Source: an uncultured Ruminiclostridium sp. (GTDB lineage Bacteria > Bacillota > Clostridia > Oscillospirales > Ruminococcaceae). From it: DNA of 16,697 bases. The translations under genes and the position numbers were made by a program. Where the stretch lies: positions 1 through 16,697 of the forward strand of contig CAKSFR010000027.1 in the NCBI GenBank assembly GCA_934454635.1, in the 5' to 3' direction. Position 1 is the stretch's first letter, and every line of letters begins with the position of its first letter. A model generated the notes under the pieces. That model did not search any database. It was not told where the DNA came from and saw only the letters and a list, made by a program, of their open reading frames with translations. Positions 1 through 7,076 of this stretch are shown one piece after another.

Positions 1-1
1 T

Positions 2-232
2 GACGGTCGGACTGCAGAAACAGCCGTAATTGTTGTCAGTCGGGAAGACAGTGAATTAAATGGGGAATATCTTGATAAACACGGCTACAGGCTGAGTGAT
101 TATGCGCAGATTTACTTGACAGATGTCAACGCGTTAGTGTATAATTATTTTAATGAAGATTTATTGGTGTTGGATTATTTGTGGGCTGCACATTTTTCGC
201 AATTACGCCAGCATATGAAATGTGCATTTTAA
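2..232 (+). CDS. C-terminal part of an unknown protein (cut by window edge)
   Basis: An open frame enters from the left edge and ends at TAA 230-232, leaving 76 residues with no start in view. The fragment is hydrophilic and mixed in character (readable stretch TAVIVVSREDSELNGEYLD, ending HMKCAF), with no signal peptide, membrane segment or motif that I recognise. It lies 17 bases before the start of the next lipoprotein gene, whose ribosome binding site begins 4 bases after this stop, so the two are probably co-transcribed. Base composition is AT-rich like its two downstream neighbours. The reading frame is supported only by its openness and the tight junction, and no function can be assigned. 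Confidence 0.55.
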   Translation, partial: DGRTAETAVIVVSREDSELNGEYLDKHGYRLSDYAQIYLTDVNALVYNYFNEDLLVLDYLWAAHFSQLRQHMKCAF

Positions 233-249
233 TTCAAGGAGTGATATAT

Positions 250-1335
250 TTGAAGCGCTTGGTTTGTAAATTATTGTCGGTGTTTTTGCTTATTTGCTCT
301 TTATCAATAAGTAGCTGTTCGGTTAATAAAACGAACGCCTCGACCGAAAATTTTATTGATGATGTCCCAAACGAGCAATCGGAACCAGCAGATATTTCTG
401 ATACTTCTGCGGCTGTTAAAACTGAATTAACTTCTACGACCGCATCGCAGACATTCTCCATGCCTACAACAACGCCTCCGATTGCAGAATCGTTGTCTTA
501 CTCCGAAATTGTGACAAGCGTATCAACAGTTGCCGAAACTAAAACAACATATCCGGGGGAATATGAATTTTCTCTAGGAAAAGAATATTATGGTGCGGCA
601 GGAGAATTGTTGAATATTCCGCCTGAAAGCGAATGGAAAAGTTTAGTGGAAATTTATGGCGAAGGAGTTTATAACAGCGATGAAATAGCTGCAGGGTTTT
701 ATTCTGATGTAAATTGGGTTTATTTTGATGATTATTCAATAGTGCGTTATCCAACAGGTGTATATTATGATACTGAGAGAACGCCTGAGTTATATGCAAA
801 CGGCACTTTCATAGGCGAGGAATTCTATGATTATGATGCAAATGAGTGGATAAAAGCAGAATTGGGAGATTCCTTTGGAAATCTTATGATAAGCAATGCA
901 AAAGTAAATTATTTTTATGGAAGATTATTAGATGAGTTTATTTGGAGCAGTATTAGCATTTGTTTTGAGGGGGAGACGATCCTTGAGGGTATAATATATA
1001 TGAATGCTTGGGAAACAGGTCTCGGTGAAAATGAGATTATATATTACTTTACTCCATATCCCGATTCATTGTTTGAACAATCATTTCCTATGTTAAAAGA
1101 AACATCCTGTATATATGGTTATTCGGGCAGTGACGGATATTGTATGGGTGGAGATACAATGGATATCATTTTAACTAAAAATGCTATTTCAGAATCGGCA
1201 ATGAATGAGTTGAATGAGTTCGGTTATTGTAAAATAAGAGGTAAGCTTTCAAATGTAAAAATTACCGGTGCGCGGGAGCATTTAAACAGAGGATATTGCT
1301 TTGCTGATTTAATAGATTTTGATGTTAGCAACTGA
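250..1335 (+). CDS. Predicted secreted lipoprotein of unknown function
   Basis: The frame is open from 181, but the likely start is TTG at 250: AAGGAG at 236-241 sits 8 bases upstream, and this start gives a clean lipoprotein signal (MKRLVCKLL, hydrophobic core, lipobox SISSC with the lipidated Cys at residue 23). The mature protein should be anchored on the outer face of the membrane. Residues about 30-105 are rich in Ser, Thr, Pro and Glu and look like a flexible spacer. The remaining 250 residues are rich in Tyr, Asp, Glu and Trp with no repeats or catalytic motif I know. Length is 361 residues. It follows the partial upstream gene closely and precedes a second lipoprotein with the same architecture (signal, low-complexity spacer, folded domain). 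It could be an adhesin or binding protein, but nothing in the sequence decides this. Confidence 0.8.
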   Translation: MKRLVCKLLSVFLLICSLSISSCSVNKTNASTENFIDDVPNEQSEPADISDTSAAVKTELTSTTASQTFSMPTTTPPIAESLSYSEIVTSVSTVAETKTTYPGEYEFSLGKEYYGAAGELLNIPPESEWKSLVEIYGEGVYNSDEIAAGFYSDVNWVYFDDYSIVRYPTGVYYDTERTPELYANGTFIGEEFYDYDANEWIKAELGDSFGNLMISNAKVNYFYGRLLDEFIWSSISICFEGETILEGIIYMNAWETGLGENEIIYYFTPYPDSLFEQSFPMLKETSCIYGYSGSDGYCMGGDTMDIILTKNAISESAMNELNEFGYCKIRGKLSNVKITGAREHLNRGYCFADLIDFDVSN

Positions 1336-1471
1336 ATAAGTCTAAATAAAAAACAAACCAGGCATTAAGTCCGTCGATAATGCTCAACTTAGCGATAAAT
1401 GTTTCAGCCGCAGATATTGAACATTAAAGCGGCGCGCTGACATGAATACGGAATTATTGAGGTGACGCGAT

Positions 1472-2536
1472 ATGACTAAAAAATTAGCTTTGTGCGGATT
1501 TTTATTGGGGATTTTGTTTTGCTCGGTAGGGTGTTCAATTAAATCGGAGGAACAAATCGAACCTGTAAAATCAGGTTCGGTTTTGTGTGAGGAAACAACT
1601 GCTGTTTCCGACACAGAAGAAACTGCAATCTCGAGCGAAAAAATTATCGAAACAACATTGCAAACGCCGCAGCAAGGCGTTTCTTCGGCTGAAAGTTCCT
1701 TTGATGATTCTCATGCATTAAAATTCCCCTTTCCGTTTAATATAACTAATAATGAATTGAATGTACTGGTGGCGGATTTATATGAAGAATCTAAAACCGA
1801 GGAACAGTTTTATGAAGCGCTGAATGAGCTATCTTTTTCTACTCAAAATGAATTTTCAGAAAGCGATGTTGAGGTCTTGAAGCATTGCAGAAAATTAAGC
1901 GTTGAGTTACACTGTCCGAATGATATATCCCTATTTTCACAGCTGGAGCAGTTGGAGTCATTAAGCATTTGCGAGGGTGTTGAAGCTGCTTTTGTTACTA
2001 CCGGAAAAAAGTATATTGATGACTACTCCTTCTTAACATCGCTGACTAATTTGCAAGAGCTGCGATTAATAAACGCTGAGATCGATATTTCCTTATTAAA
2101 GGGTATGTATAGGCTCAAATCATTAACAATTGCCGAGGGGATAATAAGTGCAAGCGAGAAGTTCGAGCTTGCATCATTGGATTCAGCGTGCTTTGCATAC
2201 TGTGATTTTGACGAACTGGATTTTCTGTCCTCGTTTGATAATTTAAATGAATTGGAATTGGTGTACTGCCACTTCCAAAAAGAGCAAATTCAGGTACTAA
2301 ACACGTTGACCCGGCTTGAAAGGCTTGATTTAACCAATTGTGATCTTTCTGAACTGACAAATTTGCTTTCTTTGGATAAATTAAAACACTTAAATATTTA
2401 CACTTATCAAAAAGAAAAATATCCGCCGGAAAGTCTTCTGTGTAATCTTCCGCCGATCGAAACTTTAATCGTATATGAAAATGAATTTGCTGATTTACAA
2501 TTAGAGTTTGAGTGCGAAATTTTAAGGTATCAATGA
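1472..2536 (+). CDS. Lipoprotein with degenerate leucine-rich repeats
   Basis: Start ATG 1472 has GAGGTGA at 1459-1465. The product is 354 residues with a lipoprotein signal peptide (MTKKLALCGFLLGILF, then CSVGC with lipid-bearing Cys21), so it should be displayed outside the cell. Residues about 25-75 are a Glu/Ser/Thr-rich spacer. From about residue 145 there are irregular leucine-rich repeats spaced roughly 20-25 residues apart: LEQLESLSI, LTNLQELRLI, YRLKSLTIA, DNLNELELVYC, LTRLERLDLTNC, LDKLKHLNIY and IETLIVYEN. This pattern is typical of LRR binding surfaces, often used for protein-protein contact; the partner is unknown. No catalytic domain is visible. The 136 bases before it show no convincing promoter, so it may be read from upstream. 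Its AT-rich base use resembles the preceding gene and differs from the GC-richer genes after 3000. Confidence 0.82.
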   Translation: MTKKLALCGFLLGILFCSVGCSIKSEEQIEPVKSGSVLCEETTAVSDTEETAISSEKIIETTLQTPQQGVSSAESSFDDSHALKFPFPFNITNNELNVLVADLYEESKTEEQFYEALNELSFSTQNEFSESDVEVLKHCRKLSVELHCPNDISLFSQLEQLESLSICEGVEAAFVTTGKKYIDDYSFLTSLTNLQELRLINAEIDISLLKGMYRLKSLTIAEGIISASEKFELASLDSACFAYCDFDELDFLSSFDNLNELELVYCHFQKEQIQVLNTLTRLERLDLTNCDLSELTNLLSLDKLKHLNIYTYQKEKYPPESLLCNLPPIETLIVYENEFADLQLEFECEILRYQ

Positions 2537-2766
2537 GTATATATTGTTTATAACACGGCTTTGATTTTATAGACAGCTATTAGTAGATCATTACAATGTC
2601 AGCAAGCTGCTTTTGTTGCCAACGGAATTATATAAGGAGCCACACAAGATATTTGCTTGTCTATCGATAATCGTTTTCATCTTGGTTTGCTGCCGTTACT
2701 GCGGAGAACCGAGCAAGGCGGTGCGTTTATAAATTTTGTGCAAAATATGTTGACCAAAGCAAAATA
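2537..2766. other. Intergenic stretch with possible gene remnants
   Basis: This 230-base AT-rich stretch holds no convincing gene. One short open reading (about 2659-2767, stop TAA 2765-2767) would give roughly 35 residues ending FVQNMLTKAK, but its only possible starts are TTG codons without a matching ribosome binding site; an AAGGAG near 2634-2639 is badly spaced. I read it as a decayed gene end or chance frame. It runs into the terminator described next. Confidence 0.3.
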
Positions 2767-2797
2767 AAAAAGCCCAATTTCCCATCGGGCTTTTTTT
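2767..2797 (-). terminator. Rho-independent terminator behind the tRNA gene
   Basis: AAAAAGCCC (2767-2775) pairs with GGGCTTTTT (2787-2795) around an 11-base loop. On the minus strand it reads AGCCC...GGGCT followed by a run of T, 18 bases beyond the 3' end of the tRNA gene, so it probably ends the tRNA transcript. The A/T flanks make it usable from the plus strand as well. Confidence 0.75.
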
Positions 2798-2815
2798 GTT
2801 GCCAAGATTCTCGGC

Positions 2816-2891
2816 TGGAGCTGGAAACGTGACTCGAACACGCGACCTGCGCATTACGAATGCGCTGCTCTACCAACTGAGCTATTCCAGC
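2816..2891 (-). tRNA. tRNA-Thr (anticodon CGU)
   Basis: Read on the minus strand, this is a complete 76-base tRNA with encoded CCA. The 7-bp acceptor stem is GCTGGAA/TTCCAGC, followed by a T discriminator and CCA at 2818-2816. The D-arm contains GCTCAGTTGGTAGAGC. The anticodon stem is GCGCA/TGCGC-like around loop TTCGTAA, with anticodon CGT at plus-strand 2856-2858, which reads ACG threonine codons. The T-arm is GCGTG-TTCGAGT-CACGT with one G-T pair. The gene marks a visible change in base composition: AT-rich lipoprotein genes lie beyond its 3' end and GC-richer genes beyond its 5' end. Confidence 0.95.
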
Positions 2892-2911
2892 ATATTCTTA
2901 TGAAAAAACAC

Positions 2912-2940
2912 TTGCAAATAATGTCGAAATGTGGTAAAAT
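2912..2940 (+). promoter_or_regulatory. Extended -10 promoter upstream of the S26-like gene
   Basis: TTGCAA (2912-2917), a 17-base spacer, then TAAAAT (2935-2940) preceded by TGG, which fits the TGn extended -10 form. It lies about 85 bases before the TTG start at 3025. The ten bases AAATGTGGTA recur in the promoter at 7007-7035. Confidence 0.7.
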
Positions 2941-2950
2941 ATAAAAAGTA

Positions 2951-2981
2951 TTGACACGCTTAAAAATCTTACTCTTAATAT
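2951..2981 (+). promoter_or_regulatory. Possible second promoter of the S26-like gene
   Basis: A perfect TTGACA (2951-2956) is followed after 19 bases by TAATAT (2976-2981). The long spacer makes it weaker than the site just upstream, but the two may act in tandem. Confidence 0.4.
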
Positions 2982-3024
2982 TATACACATTTTTTTCGAT
3001 TTGTCAAGAGAGGAGAGAAAATTT

Positions 3025-4287
3025 TTGGAATTAAAAAATAAAATTAAAAAGGCGCTGCTTTCGATAATATGCGGCATAATGCTTATTACAGCCGTTTTTT
3101 TCGGAATCGTCGCAGTTATATATACCGTCGGCGGCGGAACCCCGAACCTGTTTGGTACAACCGTTTACCTTGTTAAAACCAACGCTTTTGACGAGCTTAC
3201 CGACGGAACGGCTCTTCTTGCAAAGCAGGTTCCTTATTCTGAAATCCAGCCCGGAAATTTTGTTATTTTTTCGCTTGAAAATAATCGCCCCGCAATCGCC
3301 GAAATACAGACTGTTGAGCTTTCCGACGGCGTTTACGGCTTTACCGCGCTTACCGAAAATAACGATCCCATAGCGCTTTCGCAAAGTCAGATCGTCGCCA
3401 AAGGAATGAGCTATTCCAGGTTCTGGGGAGTACTCATCAGCTTTGCGATTTCGCCGCTCGGTGTGCTGCTTATCGCGGTAGTTCCCTGCGTTATCATAAT
3501 AATTATCGAGCTTGCGAAATTTGTGAGAAAGACCCTTCCCGAGCCTGAAATCGAAACGGTCAAAAAGCAGCTTGAGGTGCCTACATACGCGCCTGACAGC
3601 CGCAGAAAATCCGCTGTAAAGGCTTATGAAAAGAACAACTCCCTCGACGACAGCATAGGTCTTTACGACGCGCAGGTGCGCCGCAACCCCAGCATTGAAC
3701 GCACCGATGTGCTTGAGATACCTGCGCAGGAAACCCCGCTTTTCCTCGGACCTAAGCGCAAGCAGGTCGCTATCCCTAAGCAGCACATTCAGGAATCGCC
3801 AATGCCGCTTTCGCAGAAGAAGCTTAACGACGCGATTGCCGCTTCAAAGGCGCAGCGCAGCGTGCCCGAACGTCAGACTGCCGCCGAGCAAAGCAATGCG
3901 GACATGGAAGAAGCCATACGCAGCATACAGCGCAGACGCAGCGCCGCAATAGCTGCCGAAAAGGAACGGGAAAGCCTTTCCGATACGGCGCGGCAGAACA
4001 TTCCGAATACACGGCAAAAAGCGCCGCAGGCTGAACAAAAAAGAGAACAGACTGTCCCCTCCCGTACCGATTTTGTGCCTAAATTCAGTCCGACGCAGAA
4101 AACCTCGCAAATCCCCGTTCCCGATGAGGAACAGGTCAAGCAGTACACTCCGCGCAGGGTTCAGACGCCGCAGGTTCACGCAACATCGTCTATCCCCCGC
4201 CTTGACGCGCTGCTGAGCGACGATAACGACGGCGATTCGTACAATATCGACGACATTCTTTCCGAGCTTGGAAAGGACAGAAAATAA
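3025..4287 (+). CDS. Membrane protein with a signal-peptidase-I-like (S26B) domain lacking catalytic residues
   Basis: The start is taken as TTG 3025, because AGGAGAG (3011-3017) lies just upstream and this removes a charged leader that the open frame from 3001 would add. The product has 420 residues. Residues 10-35 form a membrane segment, residues about 45-130 match the fold of SipW/archaeal-type signal peptidases, and residues 135-165 form a second membrane segment after SPLGVLLIAVVP, which matches the C-terminal anchor of that family. In active members a Ser lies in an SGSMxP motif and a His in a tHRI motif. Here the equivalent places read VYLVKTNAF and PAIAEIQ, with neither residue. The remaining 250 residues are Gln/Arg/Lys/Pro-rich, probably disordered and cytoplasmic, ending NIDDILSELGKDRK. 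I infer a non-catalytic membrane scaffold or regulator; the partner is unknown. It stands alone, ending in the terminator at 4298-4332. Confidence 0.75.
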   Translation: MELKNKIKKALLSIICGIMLITAVFFGIVAVIYTVGGGTPNLFGTTVYLVKTNAFDELTDGTALLAKQVPYSEIQPGNFVIFSLENNRPAIAEIQTVELSDGVYGFTALTENNDPIALSQSQIVAKGMSYSRFWGVLISFAISPLGVLLIAVVPCVIIIIIELAKFVRKTLPEPEIETVKKQLEVPTYAPDSRRKSAVKAYEKNNSLDDSIGLYDAQVRRNPSIERTDVLEIPAQETPLFLGPKRKQVAIPKQHIQESPMPLSQKKLNDAIAASKAQRSVPERQTAAEQSNADMEEAIRSIQRRRSAAIAAEKERESLSDTARQNIPNTRQKAPQAEQKREQTVPSRTDFVPKFSPTQKTSQIPVPDEEQVKQYTPRRVQTPQVHATSSIPRLDALLSDDNDGDSYNIDDILSELGKDRK

Positions 4288-4297
4288 CGATACACGC

Positions 4298-4332
4298 AAA
4301 AATCCCGCAGCCTTTGTGACTGCGGGATTTTT
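4298..4332. terminator. Bidirectional terminator between convergent genes
   Basis: A 13-bp perfect stem, AAAAATCCCGCAG (4298-4310) with CTGCGGGATTTTT (4320-4332), has a 9-base loop and T-runs in both directions. It starts 10 bases after the plus-strand stop at 4287, and the TAA of the minus-strand gene (4333-4335) directly abuts it, so both convergent transcripts can end here. Confidence 0.92.
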
Positions 4333-6855
4333 TTACGCCGTAACGATTTTGTTTGCATTCTGGAGGTTGAGTTTTTCGACCGCCGCCTCGCGCATTTTAT
4401 ACTTGAGGATTTTTCCCGCAGCGTTCATCGGAAATTCCGTCACGAAGTCAACGTACCGCGGAACCTTGTGCTTCGCCATGTGGTCGAGAACGAACTGCTT
4501 TATCTCCTCCTCGGACGAGGCTTCGCCGTCGTTCAGGATAATGCACGCCATGATCTCCTCGCCGTAATCCTTGTCGGGAACGCCGATAACCTGAACGTCC
4601 TTAACTTTCGGGTGAGTATAAAGGAAGTCCTCGATTTCTTTAGGGTAAATATTCTCGCCGCCGCGGATTATCATATCCTTGATTCTGCCCGTGATTTTGA
4701 AATTCCCGTCGGGAAGCCGCCGTGCAAGGTCGCCGGTATGCAGCCAGCCGTCCTTGTCGATAGCCGCCGCGGTCGCTTCGGGCATCTTATAGTAGCCCTT
4801 CATGATGTTGTAGCCTCTTGCGACAAATTCGCCGTCAACATTATCGGGGAGATCCTCGTTCGTTTCGGGGTCAACAATCTTGCATTCAACGCCGAAAATC
4901 GGTCCGCCGACAGTATTCACACGCGTTTCAATGCTGTCCGTCGTCTTGCTCATGGTGGTTGCGGGAGAAGCCTCGGTCTGACCGTAGGTAATGCAGATCT
5001 CGTCCATGTGCATTTTCTCGATAACCTCGCGCATAGTCTTTATCGGACAGGGCGAACCCGCCATAATACCTGTTCTCATGTGCGAAAAATCGGTATTTTC
5101 AAAATCGGGGTGTCCAAGCATTGCTATAAACATTGTCGGAACGCCGTGGAAGCAGGTTATTTTTTCCTTATTTATGCAGTTCAGACCCTTTTTCGGGGAG
5201 AATGCGGGGATAGGCGACATTGTCGTGCCATGCGTCATTGCCGCGGTCATTGCAAGAACCATTCCGAAGCAGTGGAACATCGGAACCTGTATCATCATGC
5301 GGTCGGCAGTAGAAAGATCCATGCAGTCGCCGATAGCCTTACCGTTATTTACAACATTGTAGTGCGTAAGCATAACGCCCTTTGGGAAGCCTGTCGTTCC
5401 CGAGGTGTACTGCATATTCGCAACGTCGTTTTTGTCAATAGTGCGGCGGATTTTTTCAACCTCGTTAAGCGAAACCTCGCCCGCCTTTGCGACAGCCTCG
5501 TCCCATGTGTAGCAGCCGGGCATTTCAAATCCGACGGTAACTACGTTTCTCAGCACGGGTAGGCGCGCGGAATTAAGGCTGCCCTTTTCACAGGTGTCCA
5601 GCTCGGGGCATATTTCGCGCAGTATCTCATTGTAATGGCTGTCTTTAAGCCCCTCGATCATTACGAGCGTGTGAGTGTCGGACTGCTTTAAAAGGTATTC
5701 CGCCTCGTGGATCTTATACGCGGTGTTCACGGTTACGAGAACCGCGCCGATTTTCGTCGTCGCCCAGAAGGTGATATACCATGCGGGAACGTTCGTTGCC
5801 CAGATAGCAACATGATCGCCCTTTTTAACTCCCATTGCAAGGAGCGCGCGTGCAAATGTATCGACATCATCGCGAAATTCGGAGTAGGTTCTGGTGTAAT
5901 CAAGCTCTGTATAGCGGAACGCATACTGATTCGGAAATTCCTCGCAAACGCGGTCGAGAACGTCAGGGAATGTGTAATCGATAATACGCTCTTTAGGCCA
6001 GATATATTTGCCTGTTTTGCGGTTGTTGTCCTGTAAGGAGTGTTTGTGACGGCTCTTGTACGGCGCCATGAACGACGCGTAATGCGGAATGACAATGCCC
6101 GCGTCGCAGAGATTGTTCGACCAGCGCTTTACCCATTCGAGCGAAACATAGCCTGTATAGCCAACGTTTTTCAGCGCCTCGAGCATTTCCTTTATCGGCA
6201 TATCGCCCTCGCCCATGAGCTTATATTCGATTTTGCCGTTTTGGTTTATGCTGTCCTTTGTGTGGGTGTATTTGATATACTCGCCGAGGTTTGCAACCGT
6301 TTCCGAGGGCAGCTCACCCTTAAAGCGGTAAGGGTGATGCATATCCCAGAGCGCGGCGATTTTTCTGCTTCCTACCTTATCGAGCAAATTTTTCAGACGC
6401 TTCGTGTCAGAGTAAACGCCGTTTGTTTCAACAAGCAGGGTCACGTTATATTCTTCCGCGACGGGAACGAGCTTTTTAAGGAACTCGGCGATAGCGTCGT
6501 CGTCAACCTCGTCCACGGGTTGAGGCTCAAGGTCGGCAAGAATACGGATATAAGGCGTCCCGAGGCGGTTGGCAAGCTTTGCGTAAGCGGTTATTTCCGC
6601 CGTAGTTTCCTCCTGCTTGTCCGCAAATTTAAGACAGGCGCCGGAGGAAAGGCACGGTATTTCAAGTCCAAGCGTTTTTAGCTTCTCTACCGTTTTTGGT
6701 AGCTGTGTGTCGGAAAAAGGCTTTGCCTTTACGGAAAAAATATCGTTGCCCAGACCGCGTATTTCAATTCCATCGAACTGAAAATCCTTTGCCATAGAGT
6801 AAATGTCGCTCCATTCAAAGTCGGGGCAAGCAAGGGTTGAGAAGCTGATTTTCAT
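4333..6855 (-). CDS. Fusion of a xylose-isomerase-like TIM barrel and an acyl-CoA synthetase
   Basis: The start is ATG 6855-6853, with AAAGGAAA upstream on the minus strand. A longer frame to 6951 is ruled out because it would begin inside the promoter. The product has 840 residues. Residues 1-275 are a sugar-phosphate isomerase/epimerase (AP endonuclease 2 family) barrel. The usual four metal ligands are visible: Glu143 (LLVETNG), Asp171 with His173/174 (LWDMHH), His198 (YTHTKD) and Glu240 (VSLEW). After a short basic linker, residues about 290-840 form a full AMP-dependent acyl-CoA synthetase. Its motifs are the P-loop YTSGTTGFPKG (483-493), YGQTEA (624-629), HTGD (706-709), GRIKDMIIRGGENIYP (723-738) and catalytic Lys815 in AAGKILKYK. 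It should activate a carboxylic acid to acyl-AMP and acyl-CoA; the acid is unknown. All key residues of both halves are intact and the frame is continuous, so this is a real fusion, not a sequencing artefact of two adjacent genes with visible stops. Confidence 0.9.
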   Translation of the reverse strand: MKISFSTLACPDFEWSDIYSMAKDFQFDGIEIRGLGNDIFSVKAKPFSDTQLPKTVEKLKTLGLEIPCLSSGACLKFADKQEETTAEITAYAKLANRLGTPYIRILADLEPQPVDEVDDDAIAEFLKKLVPVAEEYNVTLLVETNGVYSDTKRLKNLLDKVGSRKIAALWDMHHPYRFKGELPSETVANLGEYIKYTHTKDSINQNGKIEYKLMGEGDMPIKEMLEALKNVGYTGYVSLEWVKRWSNNLCDAGIVIPHYASFMAPYKSRHKHSLQDNNRKTGKYIWPKERIIDYTFPDVLDRVCEEFPNQYAFRYTELDYTRTYSEFRDDVDTFARALLAMGVKKGDHVAIWATNVPAWYITFWATTKIGAVLVTVNTAYKIHEAEYLLKQSDTHTLVMIEGLKDSHYNEILREICPELDTCEKGSLNSARLPVLRNVVTVGFEMPGCYTWDEAVAKAGEVSLNEVEKIRRTIDKNDVANMQYTSGTTGFPKGVMLTHYNVVNNGKAIGDCMDLSTADRMMIQVPMFHCFGMVLAMTAAMTHGTTMSPIPAFSPKKGLNCINKEKITCFHGVPTMFIAMLGHPDFENTDFSHMRTGIMAGSPCPIKTMREVIEKMHMDEICITYGQTEASPATTMSKTTDSIETRVNTVGGPIFGVECKIVDPETNEDLPDNVDGEFVARGYNIMKGYYKMPEATAAAIDKDGWLHTGDLARRLPDGNFKITGRIKDMIIRGGENIYPKEIEDFLYTHPKVKDVQVIGVPDKDYGEEIMACIILNDGEASSEEEIKQFVLDHMAKHKVPRYVDFVTEFPMNAAGKILKYKMREAAVEKLNLQNANKIVTA

Positions 6856-6889
6856 GGGAAAATTTCCTTTCTTCTTTATTTTTCTTTTT

Positions 6890-6909
6890 CGGACAGCCGA
6901 AACAGTCCG
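6890..6909. repeat. Short inverted repeat in the leader of the fusion gene
   Basis: CGGAC (6890-6894) and GTCCG (6905-6909) form a 5-bp stem just downstream of the expected minus-strand transcription start. It could be an operator or a leader hairpin, but the arms are short and this may be chance. Confidence 0.25.
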
Positions 6910-6922
6910 CAGATACATTTTT

Positions 6923-6951
6923 ATTTTACCACGATTGGACATTTTTGTCAA
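6923..6951 (-). promoter_or_regulatory. Promoter of the TIM barrel/acyl-CoA synthetase gene
   Basis: On the minus strand, a perfect TTGACA (6951-6946) is followed by a 17-base spacer and TAAAAT (6928-6923) with an upstream TGG, an extended -10. It lies about 70 bases before ATG 6855. It decides the start of the gene, since the in-frame ATG at 6951 would be inside the -35 box. Confidence 0.85.
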
Positions 6952-7006
6952 ATTATTTTTTCAGCGCGATAAAGCGCCCGAATTTTGGAAAAATAGCCAA
7001 AAGCTA

Positions 7007-7035
7007 TTGATTTTGTTTATAAAATGTGGTATACT
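7007..7035 (+). promoter_or_regulatory. Promoter of the 7077-11948 operon
   Basis: TTGATT (7007-7012), a 17-base spacer and TATACT (7030-7035) with TGG directly before it (extended -10). It is about 42 bases upstream of ATG 7077 and diverges from the minus-strand promoter at 6923-6951, about 55 bases away. No clear operator palindrome lies between them apart from a GCGC-N6-GCGC repeat near 6964-6977. Confidence 0.82.
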
Positions 7036-7076
7036 TAAACAAGATATAAGTAACATTCCATAGGAGGGAGAACGGA

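Noticed and set aside
2659..2767. Small gene ending FVQNMLTKAK before the terminator
   Set aside because: No ATG/GTG start, no well-placed ribosome binding site and no recognisable product; at most a decayed gene end.
3031..3786. 251-codon minus-strand frame opposite the S26-like gene
   Set aside because: The plus-strand frame has a ribosome binding site, promoters and a coherent membrane architecture; the antisense frame has none.
4468..5562. Long plus-strand open frame (364 codons) opposite the acyl-CoA synthetase
   Set aside because: It is antisense to a region with complete ANL motifs, has no ribosome binding site and its protein has no recognisable domain; it is a by-product of the GC-rich third positions.
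6856..6951. N-terminal extension of the TIM barrel/synthetase to an ATG at 6951
   Set aside because: The extension covers the -35 and -10 boxes of its own promoter and the family barrel starts at the ATG at 6855 (MKISFSTLACPDFEW).
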